A stretch of DNA of 64,000 nucleotides from Apostichopus japonicus. Taxonomy: Eukaryota; Echinodermata; Holothuroidea; Aspidochirotida; Stichopodidae. Within the stretch, counting starts at the first letter, position 1; every line of letters begins with the position of its first letter. Position numbers and translations under genes: made by a program. The notes under the pieces were generated by a model. That model ran no database searches and was not told where the DNA came from. It worked only from the letters and a program-made list of their open reading frames with translations. Shown here one piece after another: positions 1-12,500 of this stretch. The stretch is from the NCBI RefSeq assembly GCF_037975245.1, contig NC_092570.1, positions 2,377,501 to 2,441,500 on the forward strand, read 5' to 3'.

Positions 1-564
1 GATGAGTGCATTTACTTAAAGACTCAGTTATGGTAGAAGATAGTATGTATCAAAGAGAAAAGTCAGAATTCTATTTTGGATTTGATTAAAATGCATGTAC
101 ACAACTCATTCATGCTGAGTGTACTACAAACATGGTGTCAAAGTGTTCATACTGTAGAACTGGACAATACCTTAGAGGAAGTCTTGAATCTAAATGTATG
201 GTACTGAACAATCACCTATGTTCTATATCTTTGTTTCTGTGGTAGTTAACTATCCATTTTTTTAAAGCATTAATGACAAATGTTACCAATTGATGCAGTG
301 TCTTGTTATATGTAGAGTACACCCAAGGCAATGATTGTAATTTTTCAAGAGTTTTGGGCTGGTCGGCTTGATTTCTTTATAGTGCCTCGTCTAGCATACA
401 GAAGTAGCAGGTTCAAGTGTAATGTTTCAGATACTAAAGTACTTTGATAAAAGTGACCAGATGGCTGGCCAGTATTCATATTTATCCTGTATCCTGTAAA
501 TATATAGATATACACATATACAGTGGAATTACGACCTTCCTTACCGATTTTGAACATACAAAGA
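1..564. other. Non-coding stretch, nothing assigned
   Basis: AT-rich unique-looking sequence. I see no exon, tRNA or repeat that I can support before the tRNA-like element at 565. Confidence 0.5.
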
Positions 565-636
565 GCGTCCATAGCCTAGTGGTTAGGGTGTCCGCATATA
601 AAGCGGGAGGCCCAGGTTCGAACCCTGGTGGAGGCT
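565..636 (+). tRNA. tRNA-like element (tRNA pseudogene or SINE head), anticodon AUA
   Basis: A full cloverleaf can be drawn: acceptor arms 565-571 and 629-635 with one G-G mismatch at pair 3-70, D arm 574-589, anticodon stem 591-595/603-607 with loop 596-602, and a perfect 5-bp T stem 612-616/624-628 around ttcgaac. The A box (tagcctagtgg) and B box (ggttcgaaccc) are close to consensus, and six Ts at 642-647 would stop RNA polymerase III. The anticodon would be AUA. Animal tRNA-Tyr normally has GUA and an intron, so a functional Tyr tRNA is unlikely. The body looks more like tRNA-Glu. A tRNA-derived SINE or pseudogene is the best reading. Confidence 0.45.
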
Positions 637-671
637 GGAAGTTTTTTCACTGTTTTTGATTTTTCAACTCA

Positions 672-745
672 CTACGATTTCAATATATATTTACATATAT
701 ATTATATATATATATATATATACATATATATTTATATACAAATAT
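672..745. repeat. AT dinucleotide microsatellite
   Basis: Interrupted (AT)n tract beginning about 35 bp after the tRNA-like element, which is where a SINE tail could end. Confidence 0.8.
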
Positions 746-2203
746 ATTCTTATTATAAAACATGTTAATATGTATTCCCACAGTTTAGCTCTGTATCTTA
801 CTGTAAGCTGGAATTGGTCTGTTTAGAGCTGAATTAAGGGCAACTGAAAATACAAATTTTGTACAGAAATCAATACTGTACCTTCAATTTTCTCAGCTCA
901 TACTGTGTACTAATGTGCTGTACAGTAGCAACTCACAAAATTGGTAAACTTTATTACTTTTAATTTATTGTACATTAATATTTATTTAAATTAAGTTTAT
1001 GTGACAAATAGTTTAAAGCACTGGTACTGGAACATTACTTAGTAAAATGTGGTTCATAGGAGCTGTTACAATTTGTGTGTACAGTTTGAAGCTGTAACTA
1101 ACATACTACGAAGGACTCACATGTTGTTGTTGTTTTTTTTGGGGGGGGGACTATTGACACCCTTACCTAGATCCTCTTTGGGTCCCATGGTCCAGAAGAC
1201 TGCAACGGTTTCCCACCACTCAGTGGACTATGAGTAGACATGTCATACTGTATCAGGACTTGAATTATGCCTAAAGTCACTCTTTTGAAATGAGATGGCA
1301 CATACATGTCGGATGGCAAATAGCATACTTTTTCTTGATTATTTTTCTTGTCCCAAAGCAACCAGATCTATATACATTTATGATCAGACATCTTGATCAT
1401 GTGTGTACAGTTACAACTTGCCAATTTCTGAAGGAAATGTTCAGAAAAGCCTGGGTGCAAAACAGAGAGAGCATTTGAGAAATGGTTTCCAATTGCAACA
1501 GTTCGATATATGTAGTAAATGTAGTATGGTTTTCAAGAAACTGCCTATTTTTTCCCCTTTCTTTGAAATTGAAACATAATACAACCTTAGTTCACCAGAC
1601 CCTCTCATTTATTCTCTGTTATTCCTCTGTTCAGATGTTATGAAGTGTTAAATCTCATAGTCTTCCTTCCTTCCTTCCACACCCTCTTCCCCTTCCTGTA
1701 ACAACATACCCAGATGTTTACTCCGTCCAGGGATGAGCCTGGGGTAAGAAAAATATGACAGAATTTTGCAAAAATTGGGGTAAAGGCTCCAGTTTGCGTA
1801 TGCGACAGTGTGTTAGGATAAATACTTTTTGTCCCCGAGGTAGAAAAGAATTCTGGGATATTCCGCGAATTCGCGGAAAAAGCTCATGCCTGATTCCATC
1901 CGAGTCAGTCCCATACGTTCATGTCTCCTACATTTGAAACTTTAACCATTTAAACATAAAATTTGTCCTAAAGTTTGTTCCAAATCATACTGTAGGTGAG
2001 AGACGATAAGTGAAACTACCTTGCCCTCCCCCCCCACCCACCCCCTCCTCTCACCTCCTTCAACCCTCTAAATGATAATAGTACCCCTCCCTGGTAACAA
2101 CCTTCAAGCCCTACTGTACATACAGTACAGCTGCCTTTGTGCTAAGCAGTCGCGTGAGAAGTCCTTACTCGAAGGGAAAAAAATATGACAAGAAAATTTC
2201 ATA
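746..2203. other. Non-coding stretch
   Basis: No supported exon. It contains a T9-G9 run around 1133-1149, a CTTCC run near 1664-1676 and a C-rich tract at 2024-2060. The open frames are short and lack splice-site context. Confidence 0.5.
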
Positions 2204-2440
2204 CAATGAGCTGTCTGTAAACTAAGCTTGCAAAAATTTGGCAGCAACAAGGACATTTCAAATCTCATTAATGTATTGCAGTGACAAAAATTTCACCAGA
2301 CATGTAATCTTCATTTTTAAGGGGAAAGTGCCCACAGGACAAATTTCGTTCTGAACAAAGGGGGAAAAATGATGCATTTTTCGTGCATCCCTGAACCTGC
2401 GAAAGAGTGTGGGAAGGAGATTTGTGTATATCTGAAAAGC
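2204..2440. repeat. Dispersed repeat copy A (partner at 3790)
   Basis: Aligns by eye over about 220 bp in direct orientation with 3790-4020. Shared anchors are the gagctgtctgt-like start, the catgtaatcttcatttt block and the ttctgaacaaag/ttctgcacaaag block. On the minus strand both copies keep a short similar reading frame (KMKITCLV). Family unknown. Confidence 0.65.
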
Positions 2441-3010
2441 AGACACTGCAGACAGCGATGAAAATAGACATGTATGCAACTTTTCTGAACCTTTGCTGTT
2501 GCCATGGTTACACCAAATGACCTTTTTTTTTCTTTCTTGGTGATGGAAATTATTTTACCATCTGAGTTTGAGTAGGTTGGTATATCAAGTGTTCTACCAG
2601 GCTTAAGGCTACAAAGTGTAAATTTCCATAAATGGTAAACCACCCTATTGATAAGTTTCCTAAAGATAAAATGATACTTTATGAAAGGAATTTGATACAT
2701 TTTTTTTGTGAACGTTATGAACCACTTTGAAATGCCTACATTGCTGTTGCTGGTAGAGTTACTGACTGCAACAGTTTTACAAACCTAACACCTAATACCC
2801 TATGCGCTTTAATTTATTATGATTACAACTTGATGTGTGTTATGATAAAAAATTTCAATAACACAATTTGGTTGTTAAATTTCAGTGACAGAATTTATTA
2901 TGATGATGAACGAGTCATCAGAGGTCATTAAAGATAGGAACATATGAGCAGTGTATGCTCTGTACTGATGAGCTACATACGGTATGTGCACCAAACCATG
3001 TTTTAGTGTC

Positions 3011-3307
3011 CAGGCCCGTAGCCAGAGTAACCGATCGGGGGGGGGGGGTGGGGAACATCAATGCAGGAGGATCGCCATCCTGCAGGAGGGTCTAGGGGGA
3101 GGGGATGTGTCTCCCCTCCCCTTCGAGAAATTGAGAGCTTACGTAGCTCATGGGGCTCAGATGCTGATTGATGCAATCTTTTCCATCTGTTACCCCTTCA
3201 TTTTGCTGTTTTTTACCTTTTTTTAGAATTTCAAATTTTTAGAAATTTAAAACAAGAAAAAGGATTTTTTGGGGGAGGTGCACATGCCCCCAGTGACTAT
3301 GTGCCTG
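3011..3307. mobile_element. Decayed MITE-like element with imperfect inverted ends
   Basis: The left end reads caggcccgtagcc and the right end, reverse-complemented, caggcacatagtc. The element is about 297 bp and contains a G11 run, internal inverted C/G tracts and a T-rich core. The flanking octamers ttagtgtc and tttgtatc match at 6 of 8 positions, which would fit an old hAT-type target duplication. Assignment to hAT is inference. Confidence 0.45.
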
Positions 3308-3789
3308 TTTGTATCCCAAAATTCACTCTTCCTAATGACACTGGGCATACAATATATTACAGTGGTCCATAGTAGAATTTAGAATTGTAGAGTGCAATGG
3401 GAACGTACAGTACAGTAAAGTGAATGTTTGGAGGATAAAATGTATCAGTCCTGATCATTATTCATGATGAATTCAAAGCTCCATTATGCATTCCATTATA
3501 AACACAAACAAACTGATGGATGTCGTGACAGCCTAAAAAACCTCCCTTTTCATTTACACCAGTGGTTGACAATGTCATGATGAGGTACTATACTTAGTTT
3601 ACACAGGAATTAGCCATTTTGATGAAAAATGAGCATTTTAAAATATAAAGCCATTGGTTATTAATTTTTGGGTGCAAAAACACAAGAAAAAGAGAAGTCA
3701 GGTACACTATGAGAATATGTAAATCTATACTTGAATTAATCATAATTGATCAAAATACAGTAATGCATTAAAAGATATGAAAAGATATT

Positions 3790-4020
3790 CAATAAGCTGT
3801 CTGTTAACTCTGCTGTCGAAATTTTGTAGTTATGAGGACTTTTCAAAATCGCATAAATGTTTTGCAGGGATATGAGGTTCACCAAACATGTAATCTTCAT
3901 TTTGTTTGGGGGGAAAATATCCGCAGAAAATTGTTTCATTCTGCACAAAGCCGGAAAAATATGCATCAAACATTTTGCCATGCGACCCTGAAGTTTCAAA
4001 TACAATTTGTGTGTTTAAAA
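3790..4020. repeat. Dispersed repeat copy B (partner at 2204)
   Basis: Second copy of the roughly 230-bp repeat, about 1.59 kb downstream in the same orientation, with scattered substitutions and small indels relative to copy A. Confidence 0.65.
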
Positions 4021-6160
4021 TAACTGCAAACATAGAGCTCTATTAAAGACAAGAAAATGGAAATTTTTCAAAAAAATATCATCTATATGCAAATTGATGC
4101 ATGCGTAATTAGTTTTGGAAAATAAATGAGAAATAAAGAATAATGTTAGGGATTAAATAGAGTGTCATAATGAAGTGAATTTGCTGCATTCCTTATTTAT
4201 ACCCTGGCAAGATATACTTCTTGTCGAGAGTACCATCGGAAGGTAAATGTATTTTCTGCAACAAGGATGAAATTTCTTCGCATGTCATTCAAAACAAGGA
4301 TATTTCGTATGGAAATTTGCGGGTAATAGGGCTCGCTGCGCTATCTTGAATCGGCAGTGTATATCTATATGTGTAAATGATTCATAATTCCTAGTTAGGG
4401 ATAATAAATTATTCAGATCTCTCATCTATTTTTAGAATTTGTGTCTGGGTTTTTACTCTCCACCCTGCCCTGATCTTGCACACATAGTCTATGCAGTTGA
4501 GTGTAGCTGCATAGAAGGTTGATAATAAGTTTGACCTTTGGTGGTCAGTTTCCAGGGAAGCAAATATCCAATAAGCCATATATCCAACCAGTATATAATT
4601 GATTATTCAAGGTGACATTAGTATCTGGTGATCAAAACTACAACACACTCTCTACTGAGATTAGGTCATTAGTATTGGCTTCCAATTTTAACACACTTGA
4701 CAATTAATAAGTCTTCAAAAAGTTCTCACATTTCTAGGGAATTTTGATCCTCGAAATGCTCCCAGCCCGTTGAGGTTTGTTACAGTAAAATATAGATAAT
4801 TAAATCTCTCTCTGTGGATTAAACTATTTTAAGATCGACAGTCAAAAGCTTGTTAGAGAGTTGAGCATATTTGGGAGGGGAGGGGGGGGGGGTGGAGGAG
4901 GATGACAATACTGATGACTATTTAAGGAGGTAATTGTGCACAATTAATGAGTTGATTTAAAATCATCAATTCATATTCATGAGTTTACTGTATGTAAATC
5001 GAGTGAGTACATAAAACGAAAATCAGATTTTTTAGCAAAGTTTTCATTTTTCTGTTTAATAACTGAAACCAGACTTCACACAACTTTGAAATGGAATGCA
5101 TTTGGATGGAAATTTTATTAGACTTTTTGAAGATTATCGATATTTTTACAAATATAGATACTGTTCAGTTCACCTCTCCCCGTTTCCCCCATTTCCCTCC
5201 CTCCCTGCCCTCTCCTCCCCTCCCCTCCCCTCTCCTCTCCTCAAATTAAGATAATATTAAGCAATATAAGTTGAGAAGAAAGTGTACTTTATTCTTTAAT
5301 ACTGAATATTTGAATATTATGTAAATCTATCACAGTACATAAAATTGAAGCTTTTCAAAGCCTCTGTTCCTGTGACTTGGATGTGAACTCTAAGCTATTG
5401 CAGTCCTATATACGTAGTCTTGCAGAGCGGAACCAATCCTCCTTTTAATGCCATCTGGCAGATTTGTACCGATAGTTCCTTTACAGTACAGTTGTATGTG
5501 TCAAACTGTAATTCAAAACTTCATGTAAGAAAACAGTTTGATGATGAGTAGGATGACGGATCTACAGTTTAAACATTGAGGGTTTTGATGACCCTTGAAA
5601 ATGTCAACGAGGTTCTCATGTTTATTACATTGTCTCTCTGGCATTAACAGAGATTTGAATCACATCATCAAGATCGTGTGAGCACTCAAGAAATTTCCTT
5701 GTCGCGACCCATGTTGACATTTCCGGAATTAACTTCCTTCCCCGGTTACAGAATCTCCATCGCTTTTTCACTCAATACGGAATTTAATCTGTGGAGAGAG
5801 ACAGCACTGAACTGTCTGCTGCTAGAAATCTAAAACCTTTAATTAATCCTGTCCTTATTGCCTGGTGACATTTTTTGTTTTGTTTTACGGCAATGTGGTC
5901 CAATGAGGGATTTTTATTTTGCACCATATGTATACGTAATATATTATATTATAAATGAAAATATAGTGGTAAAAAATTCGGCTTAATTTCTGTACAACAT
6001 GCTTGAATGCCCACAGTACATGTACTATACAGTAGTAGTATTTTATAGTGCAGTGGGCAAGGAGATTCTTTTTCGTTCGGGGCGTCAAATATGGTTATAA
6101 AACAATTTTGTCGTGTGTTAATTCCTGACCAGCAGATCTTGCCTGCAGATGTGGTTGTTA
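4021..6160. other. Non-coding stretch with G-rich and CT-rich tracts
   Basis: No supported exon. 4873-4900 has several G runs (G-quadruplex candidate). 5166-5242 is a nearly pure pyrimidine tract of ccctcccct-type units that could form triplex DNA. Confidence 0.5.
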
Positions 6161-6161
6161 T

Positions 6162-6383
6162 GGGGCAATATTCAAAGCGTAATCTGGTTGGTAGCTGATA
6201 TAGGAGAGACATTATTCTTCGTTCGATGTATGAGATAACAGTACAGTACGTTACAATTATACACTGCGTAATCTGTGCAATATTCACAGGGTCATCTGGT
6301 CGGTAGCTGATATGGGAGAGACATTATTATCTGTTCGCCATGATGAGATAACAGTATCTTACAGTTATACACTGTATGTGTAG
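6162..6383. repeat. Two-copy tandem duplication, about 112 bp unit
   Basis: The core ggtagctgata at 6190 recurs at 6302, with the following gagagacattatt and gagataacagta blocks conserved in order. The copies have diverged by substitutions and small indels. Nothing suggests coding. Confidence 0.75.
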
Positions 6384-7467
6384 GCCTATTGTCTGTACAG
6401 TCTGTATTGCAAGTGCTACTGCATACAAAGCAGCCTACCATTTAAAATATATTAATTACGTCCAATGAATTTCCGGTGCTCTGAATGACATTGGTTTTCA
6501 ATGAAGGTCTAGGTGAATTGAATGAGTTGACATAAATATTGACAGTTCAAAACCAAAATGTACAACAGATTGACAAAGAATTGACCAATTTCCAGTTTAA
6601 GGCAAAACTAGGTTTGAAAATGTTGAAAGAAAAAAAAACATGGATGCATGCATGCACAACATGGTTACATTCTCATTGAAGACATATAAAAATGCAGGAA
6701 CTGAACACTTGAAGCCTTCCTCCCAAAAAGAAGATTGGCCAAAACATGGGGATTGCAATTTGCACCCTCCCCCACCCCCCCCCTCTCTCCATGAACCTTT
6801 TCCCTTTCCATATAAACTGACAACTGGCAATGCAATACATAGATTGCATACAGTACATACAGTAGGTAGGAACTCTCTCCTGCTCTGATGCAATATTTAC
6901 TCCCACTCAGAACAATGCCTGCAAAAGTGTGGGGATTGCCGGCTTGAGCCATCCGTCACCCACCTCACACAGGTCCACCCCCTTTCCCCACCCCTCTCCC
7001 CTCCTTTCCCATTAAAAATAACACAGGTAATGCCTACATGTTCTCATGTAATATTTATGAAGGATGCTCACCGCTTTACAGTTGTTTTAAGAAAAGCAGA
7101 GGTGTAATGTGTTATGTTTCCACTTCACATGGCAAAATGTTTTATATATCTCCTTTCTTTACCTCCACTCTCTTCCCACCTTCCCACCCCCCCCCCCTAC
7201 CACCCACTTGTTTATTGTAAAAGACCTAATACAAAGATAAATTTGACTGTTAGATTTCAAAATTGTATGGGATACATGGGTTTGTTGCTTCCATGCTTTA
7301 GCTTCCATACGTTTCAACCGCCTAAAAATCAGTCCAGAATTTTTAAGTTTTGTATTTATGTATTTCCTCATTTCTCTAGCTCCACCCATCCATTGACTGC
7401 ATTTCTTCCTGCTTACCATGTCTACCCCCTCCCTAATTTTTCTCAAAAATTTCTCATTCGTTGACAG
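6384..7467. other. Non-coding stretch directly before the first tetraspanin exon seen
   Basis: This is the 3' part of tetraspanin intron 1. It contains C-rich tracts at 6769-6787, 6968-7010 and 7180-7206. I looked for an ATG exon ending in a tetraspanin FW motif and found none. Confidence 0.5.
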
Positions 7468-7656
7468 TTGACAGGGTTAACTCTGCTGGTAGTTGGTATC
7501 GCAGTCCTGGTGGGCTTGAGGGACTATCTGGACCTGTCGGAGACCGACTTCACCAACATGCCGTACATTCTGATCGGGACCGGTTTATTCATGATCGCTG
7601 CCGGAATCATCGGTTGCTGCGCCGTGGTTAAAAATCTGGCCTGGTTCTTACAACTT
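7468..7656 (+). CDS. Tetraspanin exon: rest of TM1, small loop, TM2
   Basis: The exon holds 63 codons, phase 0 at both ends, starting [16 protein letters not shown] and ending in WFLQL before the donor gtaagt at 7657. It carries the TM1 remainder, a short extracellular loop ([14 protein letters not shown]) and TM2 with GCC at its cytosolic end. Two AG acceptors 7 bp apart fit (ending at 7467 and 7474). I chose 7468 because it gives phase 0 and restores the usual LTG after the FW of exon 1. The start is therefore a splice site and not an initiation codon. Confidence 0.92.
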
Positions 7657-9435
7657 GTAAGTCACAACGGCAATGCTTTTGGTACAGATATATCAAAGTT
7701 TGGCATAATTTTCTGCTTTCTTCGTTTGTGGTCCAGTTGTACAATAATAGTGCTTTGGATTAATTAGTCTAAAGTTCATTTCTCATATGCAAGTCGTCGT
7801 ACAGGAAGTATTCCTTGAAGAAATATTCTTTTAAGAAAAAAATGGACCAAATCTTTTTCTACTTCTCTTTGCAGTTTGAAATTATGACCATACAAAATAC
7901 AGTTTTAAGTCATCGGAACCTCAATGCACTTTTGCATCCTTGCTATCTTCTTGAATCTTTTCTTACTTTTCTTTGCAGTTTGGAATTATGATCATAGTTG
8001 TCTTTGTGGCTCTCCTAGCGGCAGGTGTGTTTGGATTTTTCTATAGAACTAAGGTAAGTCAAGGCAGAATGTTTGCAGTGATGATACACACAAGAGTTAA
8101 ATTTGTTCTTGTTAAAAGTATTCTGTATTGGCCCCAAATATGCTAGATATTCAAATATGGTCACCTTTTGTCGAAATTAGTAAACTTTCTTTCATTTACA
8201 ACCTTCGAAGAAATTTTCCTCACCGGGACATTCAGTCACCTTGTGTGTTCCTTAAAAATGTCTGAGAACAATTTGGAGAGTAAAGACCTCCAGGAAAGTG
8301 CTTTTTGAAAACTTCTAGCAGTTATAGCTTGCTATAATTTGGGGCCTAAACAGACTACCTTGAAATATGGCCAATATGCCTGTCTCCACTTGTGCAGAAT
8401 CATCAACATAATTCTTAGATTTGGCCATCTACAACAATTTACAAACGCAGGTACATTTTAGTATTCTGCGGAGGGACAGAGACTTGGTTCCTCTCAATAA
8501 TTCCAAATCAATGCTCATATTTACTCTTAGAAAATACCATGAAAAGTGAAAAGCTTAACTTTTGGATATCTAGAAGGTTTTCATAATGGCTTTATGAGAT
8601 CATCAGTTTTCAAAAAATATTTTCCAAGAGGCGTTGATCCTCCAGTTTATTTTATCTCAGTGCTCAGGTTAAATGCTTTTGAGGATCGCAATAAAAATGT
8701 GTTTTGACATCTGCAATCATTATTTGACTTTCTAGCATATTTTCATAGCAATAATGATGACTTGTATATTAGACACCAAAGAACTTGTATACCAGTATGT
8801 AAGCAAACTGGATCACTGGTGACGAAGATGTATTAGCGATCATCCATATTATTATACCTCAGTGAGGCAAAATGCTATGAGGGTAGTCAGCAAAGAACTT
8901 TTATTGCCAGCATGTAAGCAAACTGGATCACTGGTGACGAAGATGTATTAGAGGTACAAAAGAACCCCCCCCCCCCCCCCAATGGCTAACCTCTCTAGTT
9001 TGTCAATGTCATGCTTATCATATTTTTTTAATATTCTTTTGGAACTTTAGTAAGGATCCACTGCAGATAGAAAATGTCTTTCTGTTCTTCCGACTCGTAA
9101 TTAATTTGATAGTTTATCGTTCCAAATAAAAATCAGTAGCCGCCGATATTTAATTTAGTAACATATTCAGCACATACATCACAAGGCGAGGGGAATTTTC
9201 TTTTCCTGCTATGTTTGTCGTCGTCGGTAGAACGATCACATCCACGGTATTAATTTTCGATTTGCTGGTGATGGTTGCAAAGCCTATAGGAATGTGTTTG
9301 TTTAATGAAAACAACTAACATAATAGTTTGCTGTGTATTACTTAGCGTACACTATCTGTATATTTGGCTGTTTATGTTGTATGCCTTACCCTCATTATAC
9401 AGAAGCTGGATGTTGTAATCATTCATGCGTACTAA

Positions 9436-9501
<66 letters not shown>

Positions 9502-9527
9502 AATATATATAGATATAGATATATATA

Positions 9528-9592
<65 letters not shown>

Positions 9593-12500
9593 TTAGCTAA
9601 AACCATATGTATGCAGATGTGTGGTTTGTCAACTACAAGCCAGTCAAATCATTTATTAAAAATGATACAATAACTATGGTACTCAAGGGCTGTGCAAACA
9701 CATAGGTAACTATGGTTATTTGTGTACAAATTGTAAGAAGCTGTACCTTCATCGATATGCCCTGTTGCTCTCATACAATAAGAGAAACAGGAAGCAAGGT
9801 AGGAACTTCCCTAGCAGATCATGCTCGGTAACTGAATACCTTTCACAATCGGAAAATGTTAGCAATTTGTGACAAAGTGTGATTAGAGAGTGAAAACAGC
9901 GCATTTAGAAAATTATCGTTGACCTACGTCAGCTATTCTGGAGATCATCTTTCTGGCCGAATGCTGACGATTGATGCGGTGTTCTTGGCAATGAGATCAC
10001 ATCTCCATCGGGCAACCTCGAGTGTACTTTGTGATTCGTCATGCCAGACGTTATAAGTCGTCCTGGATGATTGCACAAAGTGTGAGACACCCAGCCCTGA
10101 TTGAATAAATTGATTTTATGGTTTGGAAAATGGAGCACTTATAAAAGTAAAAGGCTTCAAATTGGAGTTTTGACAATTTTTAGTGAATAATTGTGGGATT
10201 TCTGTATATTTACCGTAACCAATTTTCGTTGATTACTGTTCTCAGTTGTGACGTATTTCAAAAACAGATCCGAGTCCAAAATTAAAGTAATACATCCCTA
10301 CGGTTTATGTATAGTTTTGCTAGCTTTTTCAAAGTCCTAATAAATGGTTAATTTTGAAGTCTCCATATTCATTTCAGCTTCAAGATGGCTTCAAGGCAGG
10401 TCTGGATAAGAGCATGAATGGATACAACGAAGAAACCGTCGACGACGTCCATGTGGCTATAGACAGGGTCCAGTCAACGGTATTAGTTTCAGTTTTCAGT
10501 TGATTTATTTCCAGTATTAATATAAATATTAATAAAAAGGATAACTGTCATCAACGACTTCCCTAAATAGCTATTAAAAAAAAACAAATTATTCCATTTG
10601 GGAGATATCCCAAATTTAAATATTCCATGTAACGGAATGGCCAAAGACTTGAGCAAGTCTACATATGACATCATCGAATCATCTTGTGATTGACTCAATT
10701 TATAATGGTTCTCATTATTTTCTAACAAATATTTGTTTTCTGTATGTGGAGATGGGGTTTGGCAAATGCTGAATCTAAAAATATTCTATATTTTTTATAT
10801 TTTCTATATTCTATATTTTTTATTCTAAAAATATTCAGCAACTTAAGATTAGCTATAATTGATGGCATTACCATTTCAGTGTCAACATGTTAAACATTCT
10901 GAAAATATAAATAATACAAAATAATGATAAAATAATATATATAAAATACAAAGAGATAAACACAAAGAAGGAAAAAGATTACAGACCTACGAAATGACGA
11001 GTTTCACATTTAGGATGTCTCCGGAAGGGAGCAAGGTTTTTCTTAGCTGTGTTTGCGGAGTTGTTTCCTCACAAAGATCTCCATCATATAAAGCTAAACA
11101 TGATGGTTGCATTTTCGATCTCCTCTCTAATTTGAACTCTATGGGCTTGTTTGATTGAATAAGGAGATCTAAGAATATATTATATCGAATATTAATTGAT
11201 AGACAACTATACATTATAAAGTACTTTACAAACAAAGCTGATCTGATGAAATAAATTCATTCTGGAGCTTTTCGGCAATCCTTGTCAGTAGAAAGAAGAC
11301 AAAAATTGTTAAAATCAAAAATTTAAAGTCTCTGTTTATTTTTAGATTTTTTTTGGGGGGGGGAAGAAATATGAAAGACAATTTTTTTACTTGTGTTTTT
11401 CTTTCCATTTTAGTTGCAATGCTGCGGTGTCGCCAACTACACCACATGGTTACAGTCGGATTCAAAGTGGCACCAAGAGCACCTGGAAGAGGGAGAGGTT
11501 GCCCCCGGCAGCTGCTGTAACGTAACCGTCATGCCCGAATGCGACGATACAGTTGTATCGGTACCGATTAAGAACTCAAACGGAACCTTAATTGTTTATC
11601 AAAAGGTTTGTCATTTGTTTGCTCTCAGGTGACATTTGGTTTTTTGTCTCTCTCTAAACTCTGAGCCATTTTATTCTTTTTAATTTCTCGTTTCTATCTC
11701 TCTCTATTGTTCTCGTGAACTGATTTGTAGTAACCTATATGCATATATAGTTTATCAAAAGGTTTGTCATTTGTCGCTCTGAGGTGACATTTGGTTTTTT
11801 TTCTCTCTCCCTCTGAGCCATGGTATTCTTCGTGATTTCTCGTCTCAATTTCTCTCTCTCTCTATTTTTCTTGTGAAGAGATGGGTAGTAACATATATGC
11901 TAATGCATATAATACATATGCATATGCATATAATACATATGCATATGCATATAATACATGCACTACAATATGCCAATTTGGAGTTTGAGCAGTGTAAACT
12001 TGTCGCTGAGAAGTGAAGAGGATCTCGTGTACAGGATCAGCTGTATTAGAGGGTATTAAAGATCGAGACTCCCCTTCAAAAAGTATGGCTCGGGTGCCAG
12101 AAATGAATCGCCAAGCTTTACTGCTGGGCCATGAGCAAGGGGAGGGGGAAACGTCCAGGGAGCTATATTTTAAATGGAATCTGACAGTGACCTTCCTCCC
12201 TGCCACTTGGTGATTTGTGTCCACAAGTTTTGTTAAATGTGTTTTTTTGTTTAGTTACTAACTCAGTGGGTAAAGTACACCTTGGTGATTAATGATTGGT
12301 TTGCTCTGATTTGATTGTCTGTCTGGTGGGGATGTTAAGTCCCGGTTCCTGCAGCGGGAATGGGTGTAACATTTGCATGTCTGCCTTATAATGCTCTGAA
12401 CACTCATATGTAAGAGTAAGCTTTGCTATAAGCCAGTTTTTTCATTCCAAGATCATCAAATGAATTGGATAACATATCAGCCTCTGTTGATTTCCTTTTT

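Noticed and set aside
2317-2700. 127-aa minus-strand frame
   Set aside because: Runs through the dispersed repeat at 2204-2440 and into unrelated sequence. Repeat artefact.
9439-9590. TATA-box promoter cluster
   Set aside because: Pure AT microsatellite inside an intron. TATA-like words there carry no information.
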